From Thermomicrobiales bacterium (GTDB lineage Bacteria; Chloroflexota; Chloroflexia; Thermomicrobiales; UBA6265): a stretch of 6,867 bases of DNA. The stretch covers positions 1 through 6,867 of the forward strand of contig JAUJLY010000156.1 of NCBI GenBank assembly GCA_030447145.1, read 5' to 3'. Positions 1-6,087 of the stretch are shown one piece after another. The notes under the pieces are model-generated. The model was not told the origin of the DNA. It did not search any database and saw only the letters and a program-made list of their open reading frames with translations. The translations under genes and the position numbers were made by a program. The stretch's first letter is position 1; each line of letters starts with the position of its first letter.

Positions 1-69
1 ATCTTCCCGAAACGTGTTGAGAAGCTGCGCCGGTTTGGCAAGACCGGCTACCAGTGCGGTTTCGTGTAA
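1..69 (+). CDS. C-terminal end of an unidentified protein (partial)
   Basis: The frame starting at base 1 is open for 22 codons and ends with TAA at 67-69. The visible peptide contains a basic stretch (KRVEKLRRFGKTGY) and ends QCGFV. Codons have the G/C-rich third positions typical of the neighbouring genes, which supports real coding sequence running in from the left edge. I do not recognise the family from so short a tail. The next gene on the same strand starts 72 bases later, so the two could be co-transcribed. The chance of a 22-codon open run at this GC content is not negligible, so confidence is moderate. Confidence 0.45.
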   Translation: MFPKRVEKLRRFGKTGYQCGFV

Positions 70-124
70 TGGGAGAATCTGCGATGATGGCACCGGAAAA
101 CGATCATGCAGGGCTATGTGCCCC

Positions 125-130
125 GGAGGT
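125..130 (+). promoter_or_regulatory. Ribosome binding site deciding the start of the M20 dipeptidase
   Basis: GGAGGT at 125-130 is a near-consensus Shine-Dalgarno sequence 11 bases before the ATG at 142. The frame also has an upstream ATG at 106, but that one is preceded only by a weak purine run and would add 12 residues (MQGYVPRRLAAT) unlike the N-terminus of the family. The site therefore favours 142. Confidence 0.7.
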
Positions 131-141
131 TAGCAGCAACG

Positions 142-1518
142 ATGGCAGAGATCCGCTGGAAAGACGAATTGAAGACAAAGGAAGGGCAACATCTGGAGGA
201 ACTCCTGACCTTCCTGCGGATGCCTGGTATCAGCACTGATCCTGAGCGCGCAGGTGATCTGCGAGACTCAGCGGAGTGGGTAGCGAATCGGCTTCGTGCC
301 GCCGGCGTACCCGAGGTGGAGATCGCGCCATCGGCAGGGCATCCAGCCGTCATCGCCCGGTGGCGAGTCGCGGACGACCAGCCGACGATCCTGATCTACG
401 GGCATTTCGATGTGCAGCCGGCCGAACCGCTTGAACTCTGGGACTCGGCGCCATTTGATCCGGTCGTTGCGGACGGCACGATCGTCGCCCGCGGCTCTTC
501 CGACATGAAGGGAAACCTGCTCACGGCCATCCAGGGTATCGAGGCGGCTGCCGCCGCGAACGGTGGACAACCTCCAGTCAACGTAAGCTTCGTCTTCGAG
601 GGCGAGGAGGAAATTGGTAGCCCCCACTTCCGGGACATTCTGCGCCAGCACAAGGACTTCCTCCACGCTGACGCGGTGATCTCCGCCGATGGCGGGCAGT
701 TCAGCTCCGATACGCCATCGTTGGCGGTCTCCCTCAAGGGCCTGGGGGGCGTCCAGATCAATCTCACGACCGCAAACACCGACCTGCACTCCGGGTCGTA
801 CGGTGCGTGGGTGCCCAATGCGGTGCAGTCGATGGTGCAGCTTGCGGCCACCTTCCATGATGAGGACGGCCGGGTGCGGGTGGCGGGATTCTACGATGCG
901 GTCCGGGAACTCTCGGAGGCCGAAAAGGAGGAGATCTCGCGGCTCCCGATCGACGAGGACGAGGAGAAGCAAAAGCTGGATATCGATTCTCTCTGGGGTG
1001 AGGCGGGTTACACGCCACGGGAGCGCCAATGGGTTCGGCCGACACTTGACCTCAACGGCATCTGGGGCGGTTTCCAGGGTGACGGTGTCAAAACCGTGAC
1101 GCCACGAGAGGCGCACCTCAAGGTGACATGCCGGCTTGTCGCCGACCAGGATCCTTTGGAGATTGTGGAGCTGATCCGGGCACATTGCGAGGCACATTGC
1201 CCCCCGGGAGCGAAAGTCGATGTCGTTCCCCTGCCTGGTTCTGCCCGCCCATATTCCGTGAACCGGGAAGATCCGGTCTTCGGTGCGGTAAAGGACGTGC
1301 TGACGGAGCTCTATGGCAAGGATCCGGTAATTGTCCGCAATGGCGGTACTGTGCCGGCCACAGGCATCTTCCAGGACGAGCTTGGTGTCGAGACGATCAC
1401 AATGGCCTGGGCTGCACCCGATAGCAAGGCGCATGCGCCCAACGAGTGGTACAGCGTTGCCGATTATTATCGTGGGCGCGAGGGGTACGCCATGCTTCTG
1501 GAGCGGTTGAGAAGGTAG
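142..1518 (+). CDS. M20 family metallopeptidase (dipeptidase, CNDP/PepV-like)
   Basis: Predicted cytosolic two-metal (usually zinc) amino- or dipeptidase of 458 residues, a normal length for the M20 dipeptidase group that includes carnosinase-type CN2. Numbering from ATG 142, the visible active-site elements are GHFDVQP (H88 metal ligand, D90), GSSDMKGN (D121, the bridging Asp), EGEEEIGS (E156 general base, E157 ligand), SADGG (D183 ligand) and SKAHAPNEW (H431 ligand). NTDLHSGSYG with H216 sits in the lid/dimerisation domain, where CN2 also has a conserved His contributed to the partner active site. The catalytic domain is split around this lid (roughly residues 200-320), as in the family. 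All key residues are present, so the enzyme should be active; the substrate cannot be read from sequence and could be dipeptides or other N-acyl amino acids. An acidic patch (DEDEEKQKLDID, about 271-282) lies in the lid. I start at 142 rather than 106 because of the GGAGGT site. No signal peptide is seen. Confidence 0.93.
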   Translation: MAEIRWKDELKTKEGQHLEELLTFLRMPGISTDPERAGDLRDSAEWVANRLRAAGVPEVEIAPSAGHPAVIARWRVADDQPTILIYGHFDVQPAEPLELWDSAPFDPVVADGTIVARGSSDMKGNLLTAIQGIEAAAAANGGQPPVNVSFVFEGEEEIGSPHFRDILRQHKDFLHADAVISADGGQFSSDTPSLAVSLKGLGGVQINLTTANTDLHSGSYGAWVPNAVQSMVQLAATFHDEDGRVRVAGFYDAVRELSEAEKEEISRLPIDEDEEKQKLDIDSLWGEAGYTPRERQWVRPTLDLNGIWGGFQGDGVKTVTPREAHLKVTCRLVADQDPLEIVELIRAHCEAHCPPGAKVDVVPLPGSARPYSVNREDPVFGAVKDVLTELYGKDPVIVRNGGTVPATGIFQDELGVETITMAWAAPDSKAHAPNEWYSVADYYRGREGYAMLLERLRR

Positions 1519-1712
1519 GCAGATTACACGGTACGTGTCCTTCCCGTGTGACGAGATGGCTCGCCATTGCATTGTTGGCGGGCTTGCAGTGGCACGGCGG
1601 AGTGGCCACTCCTACCGTTGCGGCGGACTTCGCAGCAACGTACGCGCACATACCTTGGCAATCTCTTCCGCTGTAGACTAGCCGCTGGAGACATCAGAGG
1701 GTTGATGAACGT

Positions 1713-1744
1713 CGTTCTCCCATCCGCGCAGGCGGCGGAGAACG
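1713..1744 (+). other. Imperfect hairpin in the leader of the acidic-tailed membrane gene
   Basis: CGTTCTCC (1713-1720) and GGAGAACG (1737-1744) are perfect 8-base inverted complements. Inside them CCGC (1724-1727) pairs with GCGG (1732-1735) around a GCAG loop, leaving a small asymmetric bulge. The element sits 26 bases before the Shine-Dalgarno of the GTG start at 1781, in the 262-base spacer after the dipeptidase gene. No T-run follows, so it is not a standard intrinsic terminator. It may be an operator, a leader RNA structure or a decayed terminator. The rest of the 1519-1780 spacer shows no convincing gene or clear promoter. Confidence 0.5.
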
Positions 1745-1769
1745 TGCGAATGGTATTGCCGAGCGTCGC

Positions 1770-1775
1770 AGGGAG
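1770..1775 (+). promoter_or_regulatory. Ribosome binding site supporting the GTG start at 1781
   Basis: AGGGAG at 1770-1775 lies 5 bases before GTG 1781. It supports translation from this GTG, which places a membrane segment at the very N-terminus. Confidence 0.6.
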
Positions 1776-1780
1776 TCAGG

Positions 1781-2857
1781 GTGGATTACGTCGTCTTTGG
1801 CACAGGATATGGGGCAACCTTGATGTTGCTCGGCTGGGCACTGCGGACGTTCGGCCCTGGCGCTCGCTACCAGGATCCAGGCGATAGCTCCGTCATGGGT
1901 GCCGATGCCATACTGGCGCGGATCTCATGGCGACGCTTTGCCGCCGCCCTCAGTGCGGTTATCGTCACCGCCGGCGCATCTCTCATTCTCGTCACCGTGG
2001 CTCTTATCCTGATCAATCCCGGAGACGAGACGGGTGCGTTAATTGCGTTGGTTTGCTTCGCCCTGATCCTGCTCGCGGTTGCGGTTTGGACATGGTTCTA
2101 TGTGGGCCGATATGGCACACATGGCATTCTTCCCGAGCGGAGGGAGGAGCCCGCAGTGTTTCCCGCCAGAGGGATGGAGAGGGTCGAACCGGCACCTGCC
2201 ATGGCCATTGCCGGCCATGAGGCGACCAGAATTTCCGGTGCCCAGGAACCCGACGACGATATCTACAAAGAGCCAGGGGTTGGTGAGGACCACGACGGGT
2301 TTGCGGCCGACTCGAATGACGGCATCTTCGAGGACGAGGAACTGGAATCCCGCTATGCGAAGTTCCTGCTCCACCATCCGGATGATGTCGTAACGGTCCA
2401 AGCGATCGATGAGGACGCTTCAGCGGAGAATCTGGAGGACAGTGACACCGGGGTCACCCATTTCAACGGGGATGAGCTTCCAGAGGAAGCTGAAGAGCTC
2501 GCTGAGTACGGCGATCCACTGGACATAGAGGCGCCAGAGGACCATCTTACTGCAGTAATACCCGATTACCAGCAAGGTCCGGGTGACGAATCCCAGGCGG
2601 TCGATACGATTCATATCAGTTCGAACGAAGACGGCCCTCTGGAAGACGTGCGATTGGACGATGCTTCGCCCGCGCCTGATGTGATCGACCCCGAGACCGA
2701 CGAGGGTTCGCTGTCTTCCGATGCGATGGGCACTGACGACGAATCAGATGTGTCAGCACGAGCGGTCGACCTCGAGGATACGGAGGAGGGGCGGACGGAA
2801 GCGCTGCGACGGTTCTATGCGTGGCAACTCCCGGACACCGACCAGAAAAACTCCTGA
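1781..2857 (+). CDS. Membrane protein with three N-terminal helices and a long acidic tail, function unknown
   Basis: I do not recognise this 358-residue protein. Three hydrophobic segments are visible: about residues 3-21 (VVFGTGYGATLMLLGWAL), 53-78 (rich in A, V, I, L) and 85-108 (ending AVWTWFYVGRYG). Arginines cluster in the loop between helices 1 and 2 (ARISWRR) and after helix 3 (VGRYG, LPERREE), while the short loop between helices 2 and 3 (NPGDET) is acidic. By the positive-inside rule this puts the tail in the cytoplasm. From about residue 155 to the end the chain is dominated by Asp and Glu: I count roughly 64 acidic against about 9 basic residues in the last 208, with no obvious domain, Cys cluster or clean repeat. 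It is probably disordered, broken by one short hydrophobic stretch (RYAKFLLHH, about 191-199) and a possible C-terminal helix (TEALRRFYAWQL). Two readings are a scaffold or an electrostatic binding arm. It starts at GTG with a good ribosome site. Real coding is supported by the length, membrane topology and coherent composition. Confidence 0.8.
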   Translation: MDYVVFGTGYGATLMLLGWALRTFGPGARYQDPGDSSVMGADAILARISWRRFAAALSAVIVTAGASLILVTVALILINPGDETGALIALVCFALILLAVAVWTWFYVGRYGTHGILPERREEPAVFPARGMERVEPAPAMAIAGHEATRISGAQEPDDDIYKEPGVGEDHDGFAADSNDGIFEDEELESRYAKFLLHHPDDVVTVQAIDEDASAENLEDSDTGVTHFNGDELPEEAEELAEYGDPLDIEAPEDHLTAVIPDYQQGPGDESQAVDTIHISSNEDGPLEDVRLDDASPAPDVIDPETDEGSLSSDAMGTDDESDVSARAVDLEDTEEGRTEALRRFYAWQLPDTDQKNS

Positions 2858-2874
2858 GGCACGATCAGGTTACT

Positions 2875-2916
2875 GTGGCATGGTCCCTGCATAAGGCGGC
2901 GTGGTTTGGTCCATGC
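2875..2916 (+). repeat. Imperfect 16-base direct repeat upstream of the GlsB-like gene
   Basis: GTGGCATGGTCCCTGC (2875-2890) and GTGGTTTGGTCCATGC (2901-2916) match at 13 of 16 positions, with starts 26 bases apart, about two and a half helical turns. They lie between the stop of the acidic-tailed gene (2857) and the ribosome site of the GlsB-like gene (about 2980). The second copy also contributes to a short inverted repeat, GTCCA (2909-2913) with TGGAC (2920-2924). The position suits an operator for the small membrane gene, but chance or an old duplication is also possible. I do not see a convincing -35/-10 pair in this spacer. Confidence 0.35.
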
Positions 2917-2991
2917 TGGTGGACACCGTAGTGGCTGCACCGAGCGAGTGGCAGTCCGACAAAGCCGCTCGATGCGGGGAGGGAAGTACAG

Positions 2992-3234
2992 ATGAATTTT
3001 CTCATGTGGATTGTGGTAGGTATCGCGGCAGGCTGGTTGGCCGGGGTGATCACCCGGACCGATCGCAGCATCTGGGGCGACCTGGTGCTGGGTCTCGTCG
3101 GCGCATTTGTCGCCGGCCTGGTGACCGATGGCTTGGTCGGAGGCGATGCCGGGCTTATCACCTCGATTATCGTTGCTGCCATCGTGGCGGCGATCCTGGT
3201 CTGGTTGAAGAACCTGATTATGAACCGAAGTTAG
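2992..3234 (+). CDS. GlsB/YeaQ/YmgE family small membrane protein
   Basis: This 80-residue protein consists of three hydrophobic segments, about residues 2-20, 30-50 and 53-74, ending in a short basic tail (WLKNLIMNRS). The glycine spacing in helix 1 (GIAAGWLAG) and the block GDLVLGLVGAFVAG are characteristic of the GlsB/YeaQ/YmgE family, formerly called transglycosylase-associated proteins. No enzymatic residues are present and the old name is misleading. Family members are small inner-membrane proteins often induced by envelope, acid or general stress; their molecular role is poorly defined. Length is normal for the family. The start ATG follows GGGGAGGGA (2976-2984) at 7 bases, a strong ribosome site. 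The gene stands alone on its strand, with 134 bases before it and a terminator 17 bases after the stop. Confidence 0.9.
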   Translation: MNFLMWIVVGIAAGWLAGVITRTDRSIWGDLVLGLVGAFVAGLVTDGLVGGDAGLITSIIVAAIVAAILVWLKNLIMNRS

Positions 3235-3251
3235 GAAAAGCCAAAACTGGA

Positions 3252-3287
3252 GAAAAGGGGGCGGGAAGTCATTCCTGCCCCCTTTTC
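3252..3287. terminator. Bidirectional intrinsic terminator shared by convergent genes
   Basis: The left arm 3252-3267 (GAAAAGGGGGCGGGAA) and right arm 3272-3287 (TTCCTGCCCCCTTTTC) pair over 16 positions around a GTCA loop. The only non-Watson-Crick position is a G opposite T (3263 with 3276), which forms a G-U wobble in + strand RNA. AAAA on the left and TTTT on the right give a U-tract to transcripts of either strand. The stem lies 17 bases after the stop of the GlsB-like gene (+) and 19 bases after the stop of permease 2 (-), which is where a terminator shared by both should be. Confidence 0.88.
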
Positions 3288-3306
3288 GCACCCCTGCCCC
3301 AGAGTG

Positions 3307-3954
3307 TCACCGGCGGTTTCCGGCCCGGCGGGCACGGGCGACTGACGTTAAGGATTCGATCAGGCGTATCGTGAGGTCGGTCAGCAAGGCGAGGGAGACG
3401 ATCGCGATCAGGCCAGCCAATACCTTCGCTGGATGGTTCGTGTTGATCCCCGAGAAGAGGAGTTCTCCCAATCCGCCTGCCGTGACCCAACCACCGAGAA
3501 TCGCCAAACCGATGATGGTGACTAGCGCGATGCGTACACCGGCGAGAATGACCGGTAGCGCAATTGGGAGCCATACGCGGCCGAGCACCTGAAACGGGGT
3601 CATTCCCACACCGCGGGCTGCCTCGAGCACGGCGGGATCGACGCCCGTCAGACCAGTGACGATGTTTCGCACGAGAAAGATCTGGGCATACATGACAAGC
3701 AGGATCAGTGTTGGGCGAAGACCAAGACCCTGTGAGGGAATGAGGAACGCCAGCATCGCCAGGCTTGGGATGGTGTAAAGCGCCCCCACCGTCCATAGCA
3801 GGGGCTGTCGAGCCGGTCGAAACCAGACACCGATGACGGAGACGACCAATGCCACGGGAAGTGCGATCATGAGCGCTGTCAGCGATATGCGCAGATGCTC
3901 CAGCGAGAGCGCAAGGATTTCGTCCAGGTTGTCGAAGAAATACACAAGATCCAT
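3307..3954 (-). CDS. Osmoprotectant ABC transporter permease 2 (OpuC/OsmW-Y type)
   Basis: This is an inner-membrane subunit of a binding-protein-dependent importer for quaternary-amine compatible solutes (BPD_transp_1 fold), 215 residues, normal for OpuCB/OpuCD proteins. Hydrophobic segments are visible at about 22-45, 52-72, 82-102, 135-157 and 178-197. The EAA loop that docks the ATPase is clear at about 111-131 (EAARGVGMTPFQVLGRVWLP), with the conserved glycine. The block IPSLAMLAFLIP and the segment GGWVTAGGLGELLFSGI are also typical of this permease group. It is the last gene of the - strand operon: its ATG lies 4 bases after the TAA of the ATPase gene, with no good ribosome site of its own, so translational coupling is likely. 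It resembles permease 1 upstream in the operon, and the two probably form a heterodimeric channel. The C-terminus is basic (RARRAGNRR). The shared terminator follows the stop. Confidence 0.92.
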   Translation of the reverse strand: MDLVYFFDNLDEILALSLEHLRISLTALMIALPVALVVSVIGVWFRPARQPLLWTVGALYTIPSLAMLAFLIPSQGLGLRPTLILLVMYAQIFLVRNIVTGLTGVDPAVLEAARGVGMTPFQVLGRVWLPIALPVILAGVRIALVTIIGLAILGGWVTAGGLGELLFSGINTNHPAKVLAGLIAIVSLALLTDLTIRLIESLTSVARARRAGNRR

Positions 3955-3958
3955 ATGG

Positions 3959-4960
3959 TTACCGGTCTGGCGTGTCAGGAGGGGCGGCGGCCCGCTGGAT
4001 GGATGTCATGCTCAAGGTCCCGATCGCTGTGCCGTCGCTGCCGGTGACCGCGATGAAGGGATCGCCGGATTCCATGAGCATGCTCAGCGCTTCCCGGAGG
4101 AAGACTTCCCCGGAAATCGACTGGGCCAGGTCTGGTGGGGTGCCGTGGAGCGGCTCCATCGCAGTGCGGGCAGGCATCAGGCTGAGTCGACGCAGCACGT
4201 CTTGAGACCCGACGAGATCGGATACGAACTGGTCTGCCGGCCCCCTGACGATCTCCAGTGGGCTGCCTACCTGAACGATGCGGCCCTCCCGCATGACGAC
4301 GATCCGATCGGCAAGGCGAACCGCTTCCTCAATATCATGCGTGACAAAGAGGATGGTCTGCGAGAACTGCTTGTGAATACGTTTCAGCTCGTCCTGAAGC
4401 CGTGTCCGGGTGATGGCGTCGAGCGCGCCGAATGGCTCGTCCATCAGCATCGTGGGCGGTTCGGCGGCAAGCGCTCGCGCGAGGCCAACCCGCTGTTGTT
4501 CCCCGCCTGAGAGTTGCGACGGATAGCGGTTTGCGTAGATCTCCGGCGGAAGACCGGTGACCTCCAGCAGCTGGCTCACACGCTCCCTGGTTCGGTCGCG
4601 GTCCCATTTCAGGAGCTTCGGCACGACTGCGACGTTCTCGGCGACCCGCATATGGGGGAAGAGACCGGTCTGCTGGATGACGTAGCCTATGTGTCGTCGA
4701 AGCTCGGACGCTTTCAGGCTCTGGACCTCAACGCCATCGATGACGATGGACCCGGAGGTTGGCTCATAGATGCGGTTGATCATCTTGAGCAGGGTCGTCT
4801 TGCCGCAGCCGGATGGTCCCAGAAGCACGATAAGCTCGCCGGGGGCAATGTCGAGGTTCACCGCGTTGACGGCCGCTGCAGACGAGCCGGGGTAGCGCTT
4901 GGTGAGGGCATGGATAGAGATGGAACTTCCGGACGTGCCGGAACGCTGGTTCGTAGCCAA
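3959..4960 (-). CDS. Osmoprotectant ABC transporter ATP-binding protein with a single CBS-like motif
   Basis: This 333-residue ATPase powers the importer, corresponding to OpuCA/OsmV/ProV. The nucleotide-binding domain is complete: Walker A GPSGCGKT (48-55), Q-loop IQQTGLFPH (about 95-103), signature LSGGEQQR (150-157), Walker B TMLMDEPFGALD with E175 as catalytic Glu, and switch H208 in VTHDIEEA. After about residue 255 a CBS-like module follows (about 262-323: MPARTAMEP, then LREALSMLMESGDPFIAV and a GTLSMTSI strand/helix end). OpuCA-type proteins usually carry two tandem CBS motifs that sense ionic strength or cyclic di-AMP; here the protein stops after one, ending in a short Ala/Pro-rich tail (AAAPPDTPDR). 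The start is TTG at 4960: no ATG or GTG lies in frame nearby, and the nearest ribosome-like GGAG is about 13 bases upstream, so translation initiation may be weak. It lies 91 bases after the solute-binding gene and 4 bases before permease 2. Confidence 0.93.
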   Translation of the reverse strand: MATNQRSGTSGSSISIHALTKRYPGSSAAAVNAVNLDIAPGELIVLLGPSGCGKTTLLKMINRIYEPTSGSIVIDGVEVQSLKASELRRHIGYVIQQTGLFPHMRVAENVAVVPKLLKWDRDRTRERVSQLLEVTGLPPEIYANRYPSQLSGGEQQRVGLARALAAEPPTMLMDEPFGALDAITRTRLQDELKRIHKQFSQTILFVTHDIEEAVRLADRIVVMREGRIVQVGSPLEIVRGPADQFVSDLVGSQDVLRRLSLMPARTAMEPLHGTPPDLAQSISGEVFLREALSMLMESGDPFIAVTGSDGTAIGTLSMTSIQRAAAPPDTPDR

Positions 4961-4994
4961 AACGGTAGCGAGGCTCCGGAGATGAACACGTGAC

Positions 4995-5022
4995 GACGGC
5001 GCAGGAAATGTCCCGCGCCGTC
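4995..5022 (-). other. Intercistronic stem-loop between the solute-binding and ATPase genes
   Basis: GACGGCGC (4995-5002) and GCGCCGTC (5015-5022) are perfect complements, and the stem continues inward with GGA (5004-5006) and TCC (5011-5013) around a 4-base loop. The one mismatch is A-C when read on the + strand but G-U in RNA of the - strand, so the 12-bp stem is fully paired only in the operon transcript. It starts 29 bases after the TAG stop of the solute-binding gene and ends 34 bases before the TTG of the ATPase gene. No U-run follows, which argues against full termination. Protection of the upstream mRNA end, or partial termination, would favour excess binding protein. Confidence 0.7.
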
Positions 5023-5051
5023 AGCATATTAAGTGTTCGCACGTTATGACG

Positions 5052-6053
5052 CTATTCTTCGATGAATCCGTTTTCCTTGAGGTACTGCTCCGCGACCTCA
5101 GCCGGATCCATCTTCTCGTCGCCGTCGACCATCCAGTTGAGGGAGGAGAGCACGTCGTCGGTCAACGTCGTGGTCACGGCGTTGAACCGCTCGTCGATCT
5201 CCGGATAGGCGTCCAGCACCTCTGTGCGGACCACCGGGGCGACATTATACGGCGGCCAGAGTCCCAAATCGTCCTCGAGTACCACGAGATCATACCCACT
5301 GATCTGGCCGTCGGTGCCAAAGGCGAGAACCACTTCGGCCTCGTCATCCAGCAATGCCTGGTACTTCAGACCCGGCGTGACCGGCAAAACCTCCATCTCG
5401 TTGAAATTCTCACCGTAGACACGGACCAGCCCCAAAAGCCCATCCTCTCGCTCCGGGAAATCGGCGGGTGCGGAGATGGTGTACTCGCCTGCGTTCTCGG
5501 CGAGCTGGGAGATCGTCGTGATGCCGGTCTCTTCGGCGAAGGCGCGCTTCACGGCCAGGGCCTGCGTGTTGTTCGCCGGCGAGCGTTCAAGCCAGGTTAA
5601 CCCGAACTGGTCCTGGTACTCGGTTTTCACCAGCTCGTAAACAGCTTGCGAGAGATTGCTGCTCGCTGCCGGCGTTGCCGATTCTGCACCAGCCATGGGA
5701 GAAGCCATGGAACTTTCCGCAGAGGCCTGAACCTCCTCCAGCGGAATCTGGAGCACTTCAGAGAGTGCCGTTCCCGTGTATTCCGGATAGAGCGAAATCT
5801 CGCCGTTGACCAGGGCCTCATGGGCGATCTGCGTGCCGCCGAGATTGAGACTTTCTTCAGATGGAATGCCTGCATCCTGGAGGAGCTGGAGATACATGTG
5901 TCCGAGGATGAGCTGCTCGGTGAAATCTTTCGAACCGACAACGACCGGCTCTCCATCCTGGGCGAATGCCGCAGGCTGGAAAGATACAAAGAAACCCGCG
6001 CCGACAATCGGCGCGGCAGCGGCTGTTTTAACGAGCGAACGACGGGTGATCAT
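5052..6053 (-). CDS. Osmoprotectant (glycine betaine/carnitine/choline) ABC transporter substrate-binding protein, Tat-exported
   Basis: This 333-residue solute receptor belongs to the OpuAC/OpuCC/OsmX type-II fold (OpuAC domain). The N-terminus TRRSLVK at residues 3-9 is a twin-arginine motif, followed by a hydrophobic stretch and a likely signal peptidase I site after PAAFA (A31). There is no lipobox cysteine. Family hallmarks are VGSKDFTEQLILG (about 39-51), the LYPEYTGTALSEVL block (about 88-101) whose tyrosines resemble the aromatic cage residues for trimethylammonium ligands, and WPPYNVAPVVR (about 266-276). Further tyrosines at 191, 231 and 254 are candidate ligand contacts. Between LEEV and the conserved AVYELVKTEY lies an Ala/Ser/Pro/Met-rich insert (about 111-133) not usual in the family. 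Start ATG 6053 follows AAAGGGA by 10 bases. It is the second gene of the operon, 34 bases after permease 1. The exact ligand is not readable; choline, betaine and carnitine are all possible. Confidence 0.93.
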   Translation of the reverse strand: MITRRSLVKTAAAAPIVGAGFFVSFQPAAFAQDGEPVVVGSKDFTEQLILGHMYLQLLQDAGIPSEESLNLGGTQIAHEALVNGEISLYPEYTGTALSEVLQIPLEEVQASAESSMASPMAGAESATPAASSNLSQAVYELVKTEYQDQFGLTWLERSPANNTQALAVKRAFAEETGITTISQLAENAGEYTISAPADFPEREDGLLGLVRVYGENFNEMEVLPVTPGLKYQALLDDEAEVVLAFGTDGQISGYDLVVLEDDLGLWPPYNVAPVVRTEVLDAYPEIDERFNAVTTTLTDDVLSSLNWMVDGDEKMDPAEVAEQYLKENGFIEE

Positions 6054-6087
6054 TGTGAAATCGTCCCTTTCTGGTTTCGTTTCCGAA

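Noticed and set aside
106..141. Upstream ATG at 106 as the start of the dipeptidase
   Set aside because: It lacks a good ribosome site, while ATG 142 has GGAGGT at 11 bases. The added 12 residues do not resemble the family N-terminus.
1526..1549. Inverted repeat ACACGG with CCGTGT just after the dipeptidase stop, as a terminator
   Set aside because: The stem is only 6 bp, has a long loop and no T-run, so it is too weak to call.
268..1572. Long open frame (434 codons) on the - strand opposite the dipeptidase gene
   Set aside because: It is the antisense shadow of a gene with all active-site motifs in place. Its translation is rich in Arg, Pro and His with no recognisable domain.
1446..1887. 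Two small + strand open frames in and around the spacer after the dipeptidase
   Set aside because: They overlap the ends of the dipeptidase and the acidic-tailed gene in other frames, have mixed composition with many Trp, Arg and Cys, and lack convincing ribosome sites.
3833..4510. 225-codon + strand frame opposite permease 2 and the ATPase
   Set aside because: It spans the junction of two well-supported genes on the other strand and has shadow-like composition.
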